From Mariniflexile fucanivorans (GTDB taxonomy: Bacteria; Bacteroidota; Bacteroidia; Flavobacteriales; Flavobacteriaceae): a stretch of DNA of 64,000 bases. The notes under the pieces were generated by a model, which searched no databases, was not told where the DNA came from, and worked only from the letters and a program-made list of their open reading frames with translations. The stretch lies in contig NZ_SLUP01000007.1 in assembly GCF_004341235.1 (NCBI RefSeq), positions 1 through 64,000 of the forward strand, written 5' to 3'. The position numbers and the translations under genes were made by a program. Positions 27,488 to 36,248 of the stretch are shown here, in pieces; position 1 is the first letter of the stretch; the number at the start of each line of letters is the position of its first letter.

Positions 27488-27510
27488 AATTTATTGAATT
27501 TGTTTTATTA

Positions 27511-28005
27511 TTAATGTTCGTCTTCTAAGAAACCTGTTCTTTTATAACCTTCTATATGGTATATAGTACCTGGATCATCAGAGAATTCTATATCAAATGA
27601 TATTTTATCTACAGTTCTACCGGATGTGCTTGTAGTGCCATTTTTTGTAATAGATCCATTTGTTACGCTAACTGTTATCTCATAATCATCAACTATACTT
27701 TCTAAATTAGAACCCGCAAAAGTTAAGGATGAAATGTCAGCAGGAACAGCTGCATTAAATTCCCAAATATTTCCATGATCATTAATTTGAATAGCAGTAC
27801 CATCGTCTTCAGGAGTGTTTGAAACTGTAATAACTTGATAACCTATGGCTAAATCGCCATCAACAAATGTTTCTACATGCCAATCTCCTGACATCTCAGA
27901 AACTGCAGACTTATCAACTGTCAAATCTGCATATCCTTCTTCATTAGTACATGATACCCCTAATGTTAAGAGAAGAATTAAACTATATCTATATATATTT
28001 TTCAT
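27511..28005 (-). CDS. Lipid-binding-like SusCD accessory lipoprotein
   Basis: The 164-residue protein has a lipoprotein signal (LLLTLGVSC, Cys19). The mature part (SGDWHVETFVDGD and a C-terminal HIEGYKRTGF) resembles the Bacteroidota lipid-binding putative hydrolase family that often follows SusC/SusD pairs. It is beta-rich, of lipocalin-like size. It is the last gene in the operon, 11 bp after the Ig-like lipoprotein. The ligand is unknown. Confidence 0.75.
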   Translation of the reverse strand: MKNIYRYSLILLLTLGVSCTNEEGYADLTVDKSAVSEMSGDWHVETFVDGDLAIGYQVITVSNTPEDDGTAIQINDHGNIWEFNAAVPADISSLTFAGSNLESIVDDYEITVSVTNGSITKNGTTSTSGRTVDKISFDIEFSDDPGTIYHIEGYKRTGFLEDEH

Positions 28006-28016
28006 AATTACTTTTT

Positions 28017-28670
28017 TTAATTTTTAAGAAATACTCGGTTAAATATTCCAAAAGAACCAATACTTGTTCGTAGTGAAATACTTACTCCATTAACGAAATC
28101 GCCACCACTTGCCGCATTTATAGCTGGATCAGCAAAAACTGGACCGAAGCCAGAAGATTGATTTGGGATTATAACTTGATTTGCAGAAACTTGCACCATA
28201 ACCACATTAACGCCATTGGGAGGTAAAACATCATCAGCGTTATAAAAGCCATCTGCAATTTTTGTGACGTTCATTTTATGTGCGGCGTTAGTATTTCTTG
28301 TATAACTACCAGACAAATCATTAGCACGTACAGCAGCTAAGTCATCAACAACTGCGACAAATCTAAAAGTAGTACCATCAAAACCATCAGCATTGGTTGC
28401 TGCATAGGTTAATTTGTATACGCCAATTTTGCTGGTATCCACAAAACCAGTTGTTGTTAAAGGTAGTACTGCTCCCCCTGAAGAAGCAGTAACTCCTGGA
28501 TCTGTAAAAGTAGTTCCCAGTTCTATTGCCATATATTGGTCTCCTGAAATTTCAAAGTCTGGGTAAAACGTAATTTCAGACCGAATAGGGTTTTCTTCTG
28601 TACAAGATACCATCAAAAACACTATTAGCATTAATGACAGACGACTTATATATTTAAATGTTTTTTTCAT
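28017..28670 (-). CDS. Ig-like SusCD accessory lipoprotein (DUF5012-like)
   Basis: The 217-residue lipoprotein has the signal LMLIVFLMVSC (Cys23). Residues 35-110 (PDFEISGDQYMAIELGTTFTDPG, key DPGV and YKLTYAATNADG) form a DUF5011/5012 Ig-like fold. The C-terminal half, beginning at LSGSYTRN, resembles the second domain of surface lipoproteins in Sus-like loci. It likely captures a ligand at the cell surface for the SusCD complex. It is 29 bp downstream of the susD gene. Confidence 0.75.
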   Translation of the reverse strand: MKKTFKYISRLSLMLIVFLMVSCTEENPIRSEITFYPDFEISGDQYMAIELGTTFTDPGVTASSGGAVLPLTTTGFVDTSKIGVYKLTYAATNADGFDGTTFRFVAVVDDLAAVRANDLSGSYTRNTNAAHKMNVTKIADGFYNADDVLPPNGVNVVMVQVSANQVIIPNQSSGFGPVFADPAINAASGGDFVNGVSISLRTSIGSFGIFNRVFLKN

Positions 28671-28699
28671 CTTTTATTTTTTTTAAATTGATTTTACGC

Positions 28700-30172
28700 T
28701 TATTTCTGATCCCACCAAATTTTTTCGGTAAGTGACCCTTTTTGAGTCAAATTAATATTTCTATCAACTTCATCATCTGGGTATAACAAGGTTTTTGGTG
28801 TTTGCCCTCCAGCTAAAACAGAACTTTTAGATATTATTAAATTACCTATAGAATAATTTTGAGTTCCAAACGCTACAATCTCTGGGTATTTAGTTCTGGT
28901 CAATTCAAAAAACGCTTCCATATTATTAATGTATGCTAAAGAAGCCCATTTTTGTACCATTACTTGTCTTATTGCTGTTTCTACAGTTGCAGAAGGTACA
29001 TATTCATAAGCACCGCCTGTATTAGTAAGTGCATTTGCTTCCGCAGCTGTTAACCCGTATGTAAGAAATGAATTTAGTACACCTGCATTGTATTTAGCAC
29101 CTGCACCTGCACCACCAGCATATCTAATTAATGCTTCAGCTTGAAGAAAGTTGCTTTCACTCACTGTCATTAAATAAACAGGGGTATTAGTTTTTATGTT
29201 GGGTCTAGAGAATGCCGTGGCTAAAATAGAACCGGTATAAGCCCCTCTATCACCTTGGTCAATAGCTCTGTGCACACTAGGAGTGGCAGTGTTCTTACGG
29301 TAAACTGCATCAATTCTAGGGTCACTGTTATCGGTATAAAACTGTAAAAGTGAGGAACTAGCTATGTTATTTACGTCTCCAAGATGTGCAATTTGAACAT
29401 CATAGAATGGGTTGTTTTTATCTTCTTCAATGTTTTCAGAATATACAGAAAATGTAGCATCAGATTCTAGAAAATTATTTTCAGCTAAAAGAGCGTTTAC
29501 AGCCGTTGGATTAGCCAAAGTTGTATAAGCCATTCTTAAATACATTTTAAGTTTTAAAGTATTGGCAAATTTTATCCAATCGCTCATATTGGCATTGTAT
29601 ATAACGTCTTGACTTCCTACACTTGAGTCTACAGGTGAATTATCATAATTAGTTAGAGCATTATCGATACTTGATATTAAAGCTGGATAGATCTCCTCTC
29701 CAGCATCGGGAGCAGGACTAATATTTTCTTGACTCAAAAGTGCTTCAGAATAAGGAACACTACCAAATAAGTCGGTCAATACTTGAAATGTATAGGCTTC
29801 TAGTAACGTCGCGATTAAATAAGAACCAGTATCACCCTCATCTTCTGAAACTTGTTTTACGTATTTTAAATCATTTAAAGCGCCTGCATATAATTCTGTC
29901 CACATTCTATTTGCAAAGTCAGCATTCATATTATAAGTGTCGATATCCAAATATTGAGAAGCTGAAGGAGCTTGCGTATGGTATTGGGCCAAAAATCCAC
30001 CTAAGTTCGTTAAATTCCCGCCCATTGTTGTTGCTATTGATGCTTGGGCAGCGGTCAATACAAAGCTTTTGTCAACTCCAATTGGGGTATTAGGATCTGT
30101 ATTTATGTTCAAATCTTCTTCACATGATGTTAATATGATTGTAAGAAAAAGAAACTTTATTATATTTTTCAT
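28700..30172 (-). CDS. SusD/RagB-like nutrient-binding lipoprotein
   Basis: The 490-residue protein has the lipobox LTSC (Cys16) and the N-terminal NINTDPNTP segment. A helical scaffold with LIATLLEAYTFQVLTDLFGSVPYSEA and repeated Tyr/Trp-rich helices identifies the SusD-like_2 group. It forms the lid of the SusC transporter. It is 20 bp downstream of susC in the same operon. There are no glycoside hydrolases nearby, so the ligand may be something other than a glycan. Confidence 0.9.
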   Translation of the reverse strand: MKNIIKFLFLTIILTSCEEDLNINTDPNTPIGVDKSFVLTAAQASIATTMGGNLTNLGGFLAQYHTQAPSASQYLDIDTYNMNADFANRMWTELYAGALNDLKYVKQVSEDEGDTGSYLIATLLEAYTFQVLTDLFGSVPYSEALLSQENISPAPDAGEEIYPALISSIDNALTNYDNSPVDSSVGSQDVIYNANMSDWIKFANTLKLKMYLRMAYTTLANPTAVNALLAENNFLESDATFSVYSENIEEDKNNPFYDVQIAHLGDVNNIASSSLLQFYTDNSDPRIDAVYRKNTATPSVHRAIDQGDRGAYTGSILATAFSRPNIKTNTPVYLMTVSESNFLQAEALIRYAGGAGAGAKYNAGVLNSFLTYGLTAAEANALTNTGGAYEYVPSATVETAIRQVMVQKWASLAYINNMEAFFELTRTKYPEIVAFGTQNYSIGNLIISKSSVLAGGQTPKTLLYPDDEVDRNINLTQKGSLTEKIWWDQK

Positions 30173-30192
30173 TTGTATTTTTTTAAAATTAA

Positions 30193-33100
30193 TTAAAATC
30201 TCGCTTTTAATGTAACACCAAGGCTTTTTGTACTTGGATTAGCACTAAATTCACCAAACTGACTTGATAAATCTGTACCAAACGTAGAAACCTCTGGATC
30301 GATAAATTGGTTGGATTCAGGAGTGAATAACAACAGATTTCTTCCTATTAAACTAATTGATAAATCCTCAAAAGGGGTTTTACCTATAATTTTCTTAGAG
30401 AATCTATAAGAAAGAATGACTTCTCTTAGTTTAACAAACGATTTATCAATAACATTTTCTCTAGCAATTGCGTCAGCTCTGTAATAATCATCCCAGTGCT
30501 CTGTGTCAATTGCAGTAGTATTGGTTTGATAAACACCTGGACTTACTTCCTGTACTGAACCAGGTATGATGTATGGTTGTCTATCGTTTAATGTAGTGGT
30601 AATAGAGTTACCAGTAAATCTTGTAATATCTGCAGTTCTAGAAAACATTAATCCGCCTTGTCTTATATCAAAAGTAAAAGCAAAAGAAAGGTTTTTATAC
30701 GAAAATTCGTTTGAAATACCTAAAGTGTAATCGTATTGTGTATCACCATATACCTCTTTTTCTGAGGAGGCTACTGGTATTCCATTCGCATCAACTACTA
30801 TGTTACCATTATCATCTCTTTTAGGTACGCTACCTTCTATCAAAGCCAACGGTTCCCCTTCTCTGGCCACTAATGAAGTTGTACTTAAACCACCTAGTGA
30901 TACTTGATCCAATCTATCATCAAGTTCTTCTAAAATAGCATCATTTGTGGAAAAATTCAAAGTAGTATCCCAGTTAAATCCATCTGGATTATTAAATATA
31001 CCTAATTTAAGCAAGGCTTCAATCCCTTTGTTTGATATTACTCCAATGTTTGCCGTTTGACTAGTATAACCAGAAGATGCTGCTAGTGGAAGACTCAATA
31101 TTTGATTTTCAACTTTGGCATCATAATAGGTGAAATCAATAGATATACGATTTTTAAGAAATGACAACTCAGTACCTATCTCAAACTCTTTTCTTCTTTC
31201 GGGTTTTAAATCAGGATTTGCAGCTCTATTTCCAATTTCATAAGCATTTGTGCCATTTGCAGGAAATGCCAAACTTCTAAACCCTTGGTTATCTACATTA
31301 CCAAGAATAATAACTGGATTTACTTGGTATGGATCGGTATCAACACCGGTTTCACCATAACCTACTCTTAATTTTGCATAACTTATGACATCTTTAATTT
31401 CAGGGAATGTATTGGTAGCAACCCAAGAACCATTAACGCCACCATATAATACCGATCTATTTTCAACAGGAAGCGTTGAATACCAGTCATTTCTTATATT
31501 AGCTGTTATATATAACATGTCGTTATAAGATAATGTGGTTGAATTGAAAACACCATATAATCTTCTTTTGTTAATTACAGAAGATGTAATTGGAGTATTT
31601 GTTGAATTTGTTAGTGCAAAATAATCTGGGATATCTTGAGAACTAACTGATGATGAAATACTTGTGTCAAAACGATCATTATAATTAAAACCGAAGGTAG
31701 ACTCTATCATGAATTTTTCATTTGCTTCTATACTTAAGTTATAAAATAAATCATGATTGAATTGTTTAAAAATAGAAGTTCTTTCAAAATATGAGCCTTC
31801 ATCTAGAGTACTACTACCAAAGTTTGGAGTACCAGGTAATGGTTTTACTATAGCTTGCCATACCTTTGTATTATCAGTATAAGAATCAATACCAAAACGG
31901 TAGCCAATACTTGACCATGAATTTATTTCTGCAGTTACATCGAACGCTCCATAAACGCGTTCTTTTAAATAACCACTTCCATCTTCATTTAAAGTGAAAT
32001 ATGGGTTGGTAACACCATAAGGAGTATAATAGTTGGATATACTATTAAATGGATCGTTTTTATAATCTTTAAATTCTGTAATATCTATATCTGTAGGGAT
32101 TTGCATTAAATTATTGATTACAGAAAGACCTTGGCCTGAAGCAACTGCACTACCAGATGTGTTAACATAATTTAAACTCCCTCCAAAAGTTAAAAAATCT
32201 AATTTGGAATTGAAAGATAGTGTAAGCGTATTTCTTTCGTAACTATCTGATTTGGTTGGGTATATTCCGTCAGATGTTGAATTGTTAACAGAAATCCTAC
32301 CAGTGGTGTTGTCTGATCCACCAGAAATAGCAACGTTTGTAACATAAGATTCCCCAACATCAAAAAAGTTTCTTAATTGATCTTTTTGAAAAGAATAAGG
32401 TTTTAATTTTTGAGAATTGTTTACAACATTGCCCCAAACTTGAACAGTGTTATCAAATCGAGGACCCCAAGATCCATTTTCGCCTAAATAATGTTGTCCA
32501 TCCCAACCTTGACCGAACTCAGTTTGATAATTAGGAGCTCTTAATAGATCTGAAAAAATCATAGTGGTAGAAACATCTATATCTAATTTAGAAGATTTTC
32601 CTTTTTTTGTTGTTATTAAAATAACACCATTTGCTGCTCTAGAACCATAAAGTGCGGTACTTGAAGCGCCTTTTAAAACAGATATAGACTCAATGTTTTC
32701 AGGGTTTATATCTCCAGATCCGCGTCCGAAGTCATAAGCACCGTCTAAGCTTGAAGAAAACCTTGAACCATCATTAATAGGAATACCATCCACGATGTAT
32801 AAAGGTTGGTTGTTCCCGCCTAAGGAGCTAAATCCTCTAATAATAACCCCAGAAGAAGCACCCGGATCAGTAGACGAATTTGAAATCACTACACCTGCTA
32901 CTTTTCCTTTTATGGCATCAGCCATAGTTGTTTGGGAACCTTCGTTAAGTTGATCTGAATTTACTGTTGTAATTGCAGAACCAATGGAAGCTTTCTCTCT
33001 TTTTATTCCTAATGCTGTTACTACAACTTCTTCTAAAGCTTCGGCATCCTCACTCAATTGAACATTAATTGAGCTTGAAGAACCAATTCTAGCTTCTTTA

Positions 33101-33339
33101 GTTGTATAACCAACAAAACTAAATACAAGAGTAGCCCCCTGATTAGCTTTAATTGAATATTTACCATCGAAATCTGTTGATGTACCCGATTTAGTACCTT
33201 TAACTAAGACAGTAGCTCCAGGAAGTGGTAAGCCAGAAGGATCTGATACTGTACCTGAAATAGTCTTTTCTTGTGCGAACGTTAGCTGCACGACAAACGC
33301 TAGCAATAGCGTTAGAATTCCACTAAACTTTGTTTTCAT
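30193..33339 (-). CDS. SusC/RagA TonB-dependent transporter
   Basis: The 1048-residue outer-membrane transporter has a signal peptide (MKTKFSGILTLLLAFVVQLT, then FAQ), an N-terminal carboxypeptidase-D-like domain (ISGTVSDPSGLPLPGATV), a TonB box region (EEVVVTALGIKRE), a plug (VKGKVAGV-type ADAIKGKVAGVVIS, PLYIVDGIPIN, KGASSTALYGSRAANGVILI) and a 22-strand barrel ending in LKARF. An upstream in-frame ATG at 33369 would add ten residues before an otherwise perfect signal peptide and is rejected. It heads the four-gene uptake operon. Confidence 0.93.
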   Translation of the reverse strand: MKTKFSGILTLLLAFVVQLTFAQEKTISGTVSDPSGLPLPGATVLVKGTKSGTSTDFDGKYSIKANQGATLVFSFVGYTTKEARIGSSSSINVQLSEDAEALEEVVVTALGIKREKASIGSAITTVNSDQLNEGSQTTMADAIKGKVAGVVISNSSTDPGASSGVIIRGFSSLGGNNQPLYIVDGIPINDGSRFSSSLDGAYDFGRGSGDINPENIESISVLKGASSTALYGSRAANGVILITTKKGKSSKLDIDVSTTMIFSDLLRAPNYQTEFGQGWDGQHYLGENGSWGPRFDNTVQVWGNVVNNSQKLKPYSFQKDQLRNFFDVGESYVTNVAISGGSDNTTGRISVNNSTSDGIYPTKSDSYERNTLTLSFNSKLDFLTFGGSLNYVNTSGSAVASGQGLSVINNLMQIPTDIDITEFKDYKNDPFNSISNYYTPYGVTNPYFTLNEDGSGYLKERVYGAFDVTAEINSWSSIGYRFGIDSYTDNTKVWQAIVKPLPGTPNFGSSTLDEGSYFERTSIFKQFNHDLFYNLSIEANEKFMIESTFGFNYNDRFDTSISSSVSSQDIPDYFALTNSTNTPITSSVINKRRLYGVFNSTTLSYNDMLYITANIRNDWYSTLPVENRSVLYGGVNGSWVATNTFPEIKDVISYAKLRVGYGETGVDTDPYQVNPVIILGNVDNQGFRSLAFPANGTNAYEIGNRAANPDLKPERRKEFEIGTELSFLKNRISIDFTYYDAKVENQILSLPLAASSGYTSQTANIGVISNKGIEALLKLGIFNNPDGFNWDTTLNFSTNDAILEELDDRLDQVSLGGLSTTSLVAREGEPLALIEGSVPKRDDNGNIVVDANGIPVASSEKEVYGDTQYDYTLGISNEFSYKNLSFAFTFDIRQGGLMFSRTADITRFTGNSITTTLNDRQPYIIPGSVQEVSPGVYQTNTTAIDTEHWDDYYRADAIARENVIDKSFVKLREVILSYRFSKKIIGKTPFEDLSISLIGRNLLLFTPESNQFIDPEVSTFGTDLSSQFGEFSANPSTKSLGVTLKARF

Positions 33340-33456
33340 TTTATAATTATTTGAATTAGTCAATGCCAAAAATCATAATAAAAAGTTAATAAACCAATAA
33401 ATTATGGTTAAAATTTGCGATTTAATGCATAAAATTAAGAAAATGACAAATAAGTG

Positions 33457-35151
33457 CTAAAAATTTGCGGTTAAACTAAGATGTATTTTAGAATTGGAAA
33501 GTTTAAATGGGTTATTCTCAATTTTACCGTTTGCGTAATTAAATTTCAGCAGTCCTGTTTTGGTAAAAATGCCAAAACCAAAGCCAATTCCAAAAAGTTT
33601 TTCGTCTGTATTAGAAATTTTGTTTTCAAAATAAGCCAAATCGGTAATGCTGTGAACGTAAATTGAATTGTTAAGCTGAAAACGGTACTCTGTATTTAAC
33701 AATCCCAATAATGTGGCATAAATACTGTTTTCTTCAAACCCTCTGATGGAATTGATGCCGCCAAATCGAATCAATTCATTTTCTAAATAAGTGTTAGAAT
33801 TAAGTGTTGCGCCATTAGCTCTTATATAAATGCTGTTTTTAAGATCTAAATTGAAGATTTTAAAAGCATCAAAACTCAATAAGGATTGTTTTTCTTGTTG
33901 GTTTGATTGGTTCTTTTTTCCAAAATTTGTTTCAAGATAAAATTGAGAATTAATTGGAAATAACAAATTAGAACTTTGATTTTTTAAAAACTGATAAGCT
34001 ATTGTGTAATAAGTTGTTTTATAATCCAGTATTGTTGCTGATGTAACTTCGTTTAATAAATTATTAGACTGTGTAGATGAAATGCCCGAATAAATTTTAT
34101 GCTTCGCGTTTATTTGATAATGGATTTTTGCATTTTGATTAACAGTACTAAACGAAGAATCCCTTTTAAAAATGCGTAATGCCAAATCCAAACCAATAGG
34201 CGATTTAAATAGGTATGGTAACGACATGTTCGTTTCAAATGTTTTTTGGTCGTTTTCGTCACTTTTATATAATAACCTAAAGGACTCTCCGTAATTTAAA
34301 TTATTAGTAAGGTTTAAGTTCAAATAGCCATCAAATTGCAGTTTGTTGGTGTCTTCATTTGTGCCAAAGCCTAAAAAGCCATCAAATGAATTGCTTTTGG
34401 TTTTTTGAAGATATAAATATAAGGTTGTTGAATCTTTTGAAAACAATACTTCTGGCGATTTCATTTCACTTGCAAACCTTAAATTATTTAATTGTTGGGT
34501 TTTTGATTTTATAAGATTCAAATTAAATGTTTGATTGGGTTTGATTTTCAGGTAGTGTTTTAAGTAGGAGCGCGGAAATTTGTCATAACCCTTTATTATA
34601 ATGTCACTAATTATACGTTTTTCCTTTGGGGTTTCTACAACTAAGTTTGCTTTTAAATCACTTTCAGTATCAATTTCAATATTGGATAAATGCAATTTCG
34701 TGAATGGAAACCCTTTTTCAGAAATTTTGGAGTTGATAAAAACTAGAGCATTTTCGAGTTCAGAAAAAGGTATGGTAAAATAATTGTCAAATACTTTTTT
34801 TGATAAGGTGTTTAATAGTTTTGGGTCAATATCAGAAGTGTTGTAATATATAGATACATTATTATATTTTTTTTTCAGATGAATTTTTGCTGAAAACATA
34901 GAATCATTAATTCTGTTGATGCTATTTAATTCATTTTCAATATATCCAATTTTATACAAGGTTTTTTGAATTGAATCTGCTTCGCTTTTTATAGACAAAT
35001 AGTTTGCGTGGTTTTTAATGTAACCTATAGAATCAATAGCCGTAGTTTCTGCATCGGCATTTCCATTTATTTTAAGCTGCAAATTTTGGCAAAACAGTGC
35101 AGGGGAAAATGTAGTATATATAATAAGGTATAAAAAGAGAGTTTTCCGCAC
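33457..35151 (-). CDS. Omp85/BamA-like outer-membrane protein
   Basis: The 564-residue protein has a signal peptide (LFLYLIIYTTFSPALFCQ), two or three POTRA-like segments (about residues 30-255; for example KRIISDIIIKGYDKFPRSYL) and a C-terminal barrel. FGGINSIRGFEENS is the conserved Omp85 (S)RGF loop-6 motif, and the chain ends in a strand with terminal Phe. It is shorter than BamA, so it may be a TamA-like or stand-alone surface-export barrel. It lies between the Sus operon and the ribosomal cluster, possibly in its own transcript. Confidence 0.85.
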   Translation of the reverse strand: MRKTLFLYLIIYTTFSPALFCQNLQLKINGNADAETTAIDSIGYIKNHANYLSIKSEADSIQKTLYKIGYIENELNSINRINDSMFSAKIHLKKKYNNVSIYYNTSDIDPKLLNTLSKKVFDNYFTIPFSELENALVFINSKISEKGFPFTKLHLSNIEIDTESDLKANLVVETPKEKRIISDIIIKGYDKFPRSYLKHYLKIKPNQTFNLNLIKSKTQQLNNLRFASEMKSPEVLFSKDSTTLYLYLQKTKSNSFDGFLGFGTNEDTNKLQFDGYLNLNLTNNLNYGESFRLLYKSDENDQKTFETNMSLPYLFKSPIGLDLALRIFKRDSSFSTVNQNAKIHYQINAKHKIYSGISSTQSNNLLNEVTSATILDYKTTYYTIAYQFLKNQSSNLLFPINSQFYLETNFGKKNQSNQQEKQSLLSFDAFKIFNLDLKNSIYIRANGATLNSNTYLENELIRFGGINSIRGFEENSIYATLLGLLNTEYRFQLNNSIYVHSITDLAYFENKISNTDEKLFGIGFGFGIFTKTGLLKFNYANGKIENNPFKLSNSKIHLSLTANF

Positions 35152-35255
35152 GGTTTAAAAGACTGTTTTGTTCTGTAAATCTAACGGAAAATTGGCGCTA
35201 ATAATATATCTAATAAAAAAATATTATAAATGATGTGAAAATTAATGAATTAGGG

Positions 35256-35286
35256 TTTGAAATTCACATTTTAATTTCTACCTTTG
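35256..35286 (+). promoter_or_regulatory. Promoter of the ribosomal protein supercluster
   Basis: TTTG at 35256-35259 and TACCTTTG at 35279-35286 with a 19-base spacer match the Bacteroidota housekeeping consensus closely. Expected transcription start is about 35292, giving a leader of roughly 40 bases before rpsL. Confidence 0.85.
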
Positions 35287-35290
35287 CAGC

Positions 35291-35304
35291 CCTCTTAAAA
35301 GAGG
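35291..35304 (+). promoter_or_regulatory. Small hairpin at the 5' end of the rpsL leader
   Basis: CCTCTTAAAAGAGG is a perfect self-complementary stem (six pairs with a two-base centre, slightly opened in RNA) placed right at the predicted transcript start. It probably protects the mRNA 5' end; it may also bind a regulator. Confidence 0.6.
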
Positions 35305-35329
35305 ATTTTAAAATTTATATATAATATAT

Positions 35330-35743
35330 ATGCCAACAATTTCACAATTAGTACGAATAGGAAGAGCCAAAATAACCAAGAAGAGTAAATCGGCTGCTTT
35401 AGATTCGTGTCCACAACGTCGTGGGGTTTGTACGCGTGTTTACACTACTACACCTAAAAAACCTAACTCAGCAATGCGTAAAGTTGCTCGTGTTAGATTA
35501 ACAAATGGTAATGAAGTAAATGCATACATCCCAGGTGAGGGTCACAATCTACAAGAGCACTCGATAGTATTGGTTAGAGGTGGAAGAGTAAAAGATTTAC
35601 CAGGAGTTAGATATCACATCGTTCGTGGTGCCTTAGACACAGCAGGTGTTGCAGGTAGAACACAACGTAGATCTAAGTATGGTGCTAAACGTCCAAAACC
35701 AGGACAGGCAGCAGCTGCACCAGCAAAAGGTAAGAAAAAGTAA
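35330..35743 (+). CDS. rpsL: 30S ribosomal protein S12 (uS12)
   Basis: The 137-residue protein contains the decoding-centre loops [17 protein letters not shown] and [13 protein letters not shown]. It is 13 residues longer than the Escherichia coli protein, owing to an Ala/Lys-rich tail ([13 protein letters not shown]). The lysine corresponding to the streptomycin-site Lys (TTPKKPNS) is wild type. It is the first gene of the str segment, under the promoter at 35256. Confidence 0.98.
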   Translation: MPTISQLVRIGRAKITKKSKSAALDSCPQRRGVCTRVYTTTPKKPNSAMRKVARVRLTNGNEVNAYIPGEGHNLQEHSIVLVRGGRVKDLPGVRYHIVRGALDTAGVAGRTQRRSKYGAKRPKPGQAAAAPAKGKKK

Positions 35744-35765
35744 TTAAAACTTTTAAGAAGAAGAC

Positions 35766-36242
35766 ATGAGAAAAAGAGCAGCAAAAAAGAGACCGCTTTT
35801 ACCAGATCCACGTTTTAACGATCAGTTAGTAACTCGTTTCGTTAACATGATGATGTGGGATGGAAAGAAGTCTGTGGCTTTTAAAGTATTTTACGATGCG
35901 ATTGACATTGTAGAGTCGAAAAAAACAAACGAAGAAAAAACAGCTTTAGAAACTTGGAAAGATGCTTTATCAAATGTGATGCCTCACGTAGAAGTACGTA
36001 GTCGTCGTGTTGGTGGTGCAACATTCCAAATTCCAATGCAAATTCGTCCAGACCGTAAAGTTTCTACAGCTATGAAATGGCTAATTAGCTATTCTCGTAA
36101 AAGAAACGAAAAATCTATGGCGCAACGTTTAGCTTCAGAAATTTTAGCAGCAGCTAAAGAAGAAGGAGCAGCGGTTAAGAAAAGAGTAGATACTCACAAA
36201 ATGGCAGAAGCTAACAAGGCATTCTCTCACTTTAGATTTTAA
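35766..36242 (+). CDS. rpsG: 30S ribosomal protein S7 (uS7)
   Basis: The 158-residue length is typical. Basic N-terminus ([19 protein letters not shown]), [17 protein letters not shown] and the C-terminal [14 protein letters not shown] are standard uS7 segments contacting 16S rRNA head and E-site tRNA. It sits 22 bp after rpsL and 6 bp before fusA. In other bacteria S7 is the str-operon autoregulator; no obvious extra hairpin is seen in these short gaps. Confidence 0.98.
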   Translation: MRKRAAKKRPLLPDPRFNDQLVTRFVNMMMWDGKKSVAFKVFYDAIDIVESKKTNEEKTALETWKDALSNVMPHVEVRSRRVGGATFQIPMQIRPDRKVSTAMKWLISYSRKRNEKSMAQRLASEILAAAKEEGAAVKKRVDTHKMAEANKAFSHFRF

Positions 36243-36248
36243 TACAAT

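Noticed and set aside
33340-33369. Ten-residue N-terminal extension of the SusC protein
   Set aside because: It precedes a perfect signal peptide starting at 33339 and has no secretion-signal character.
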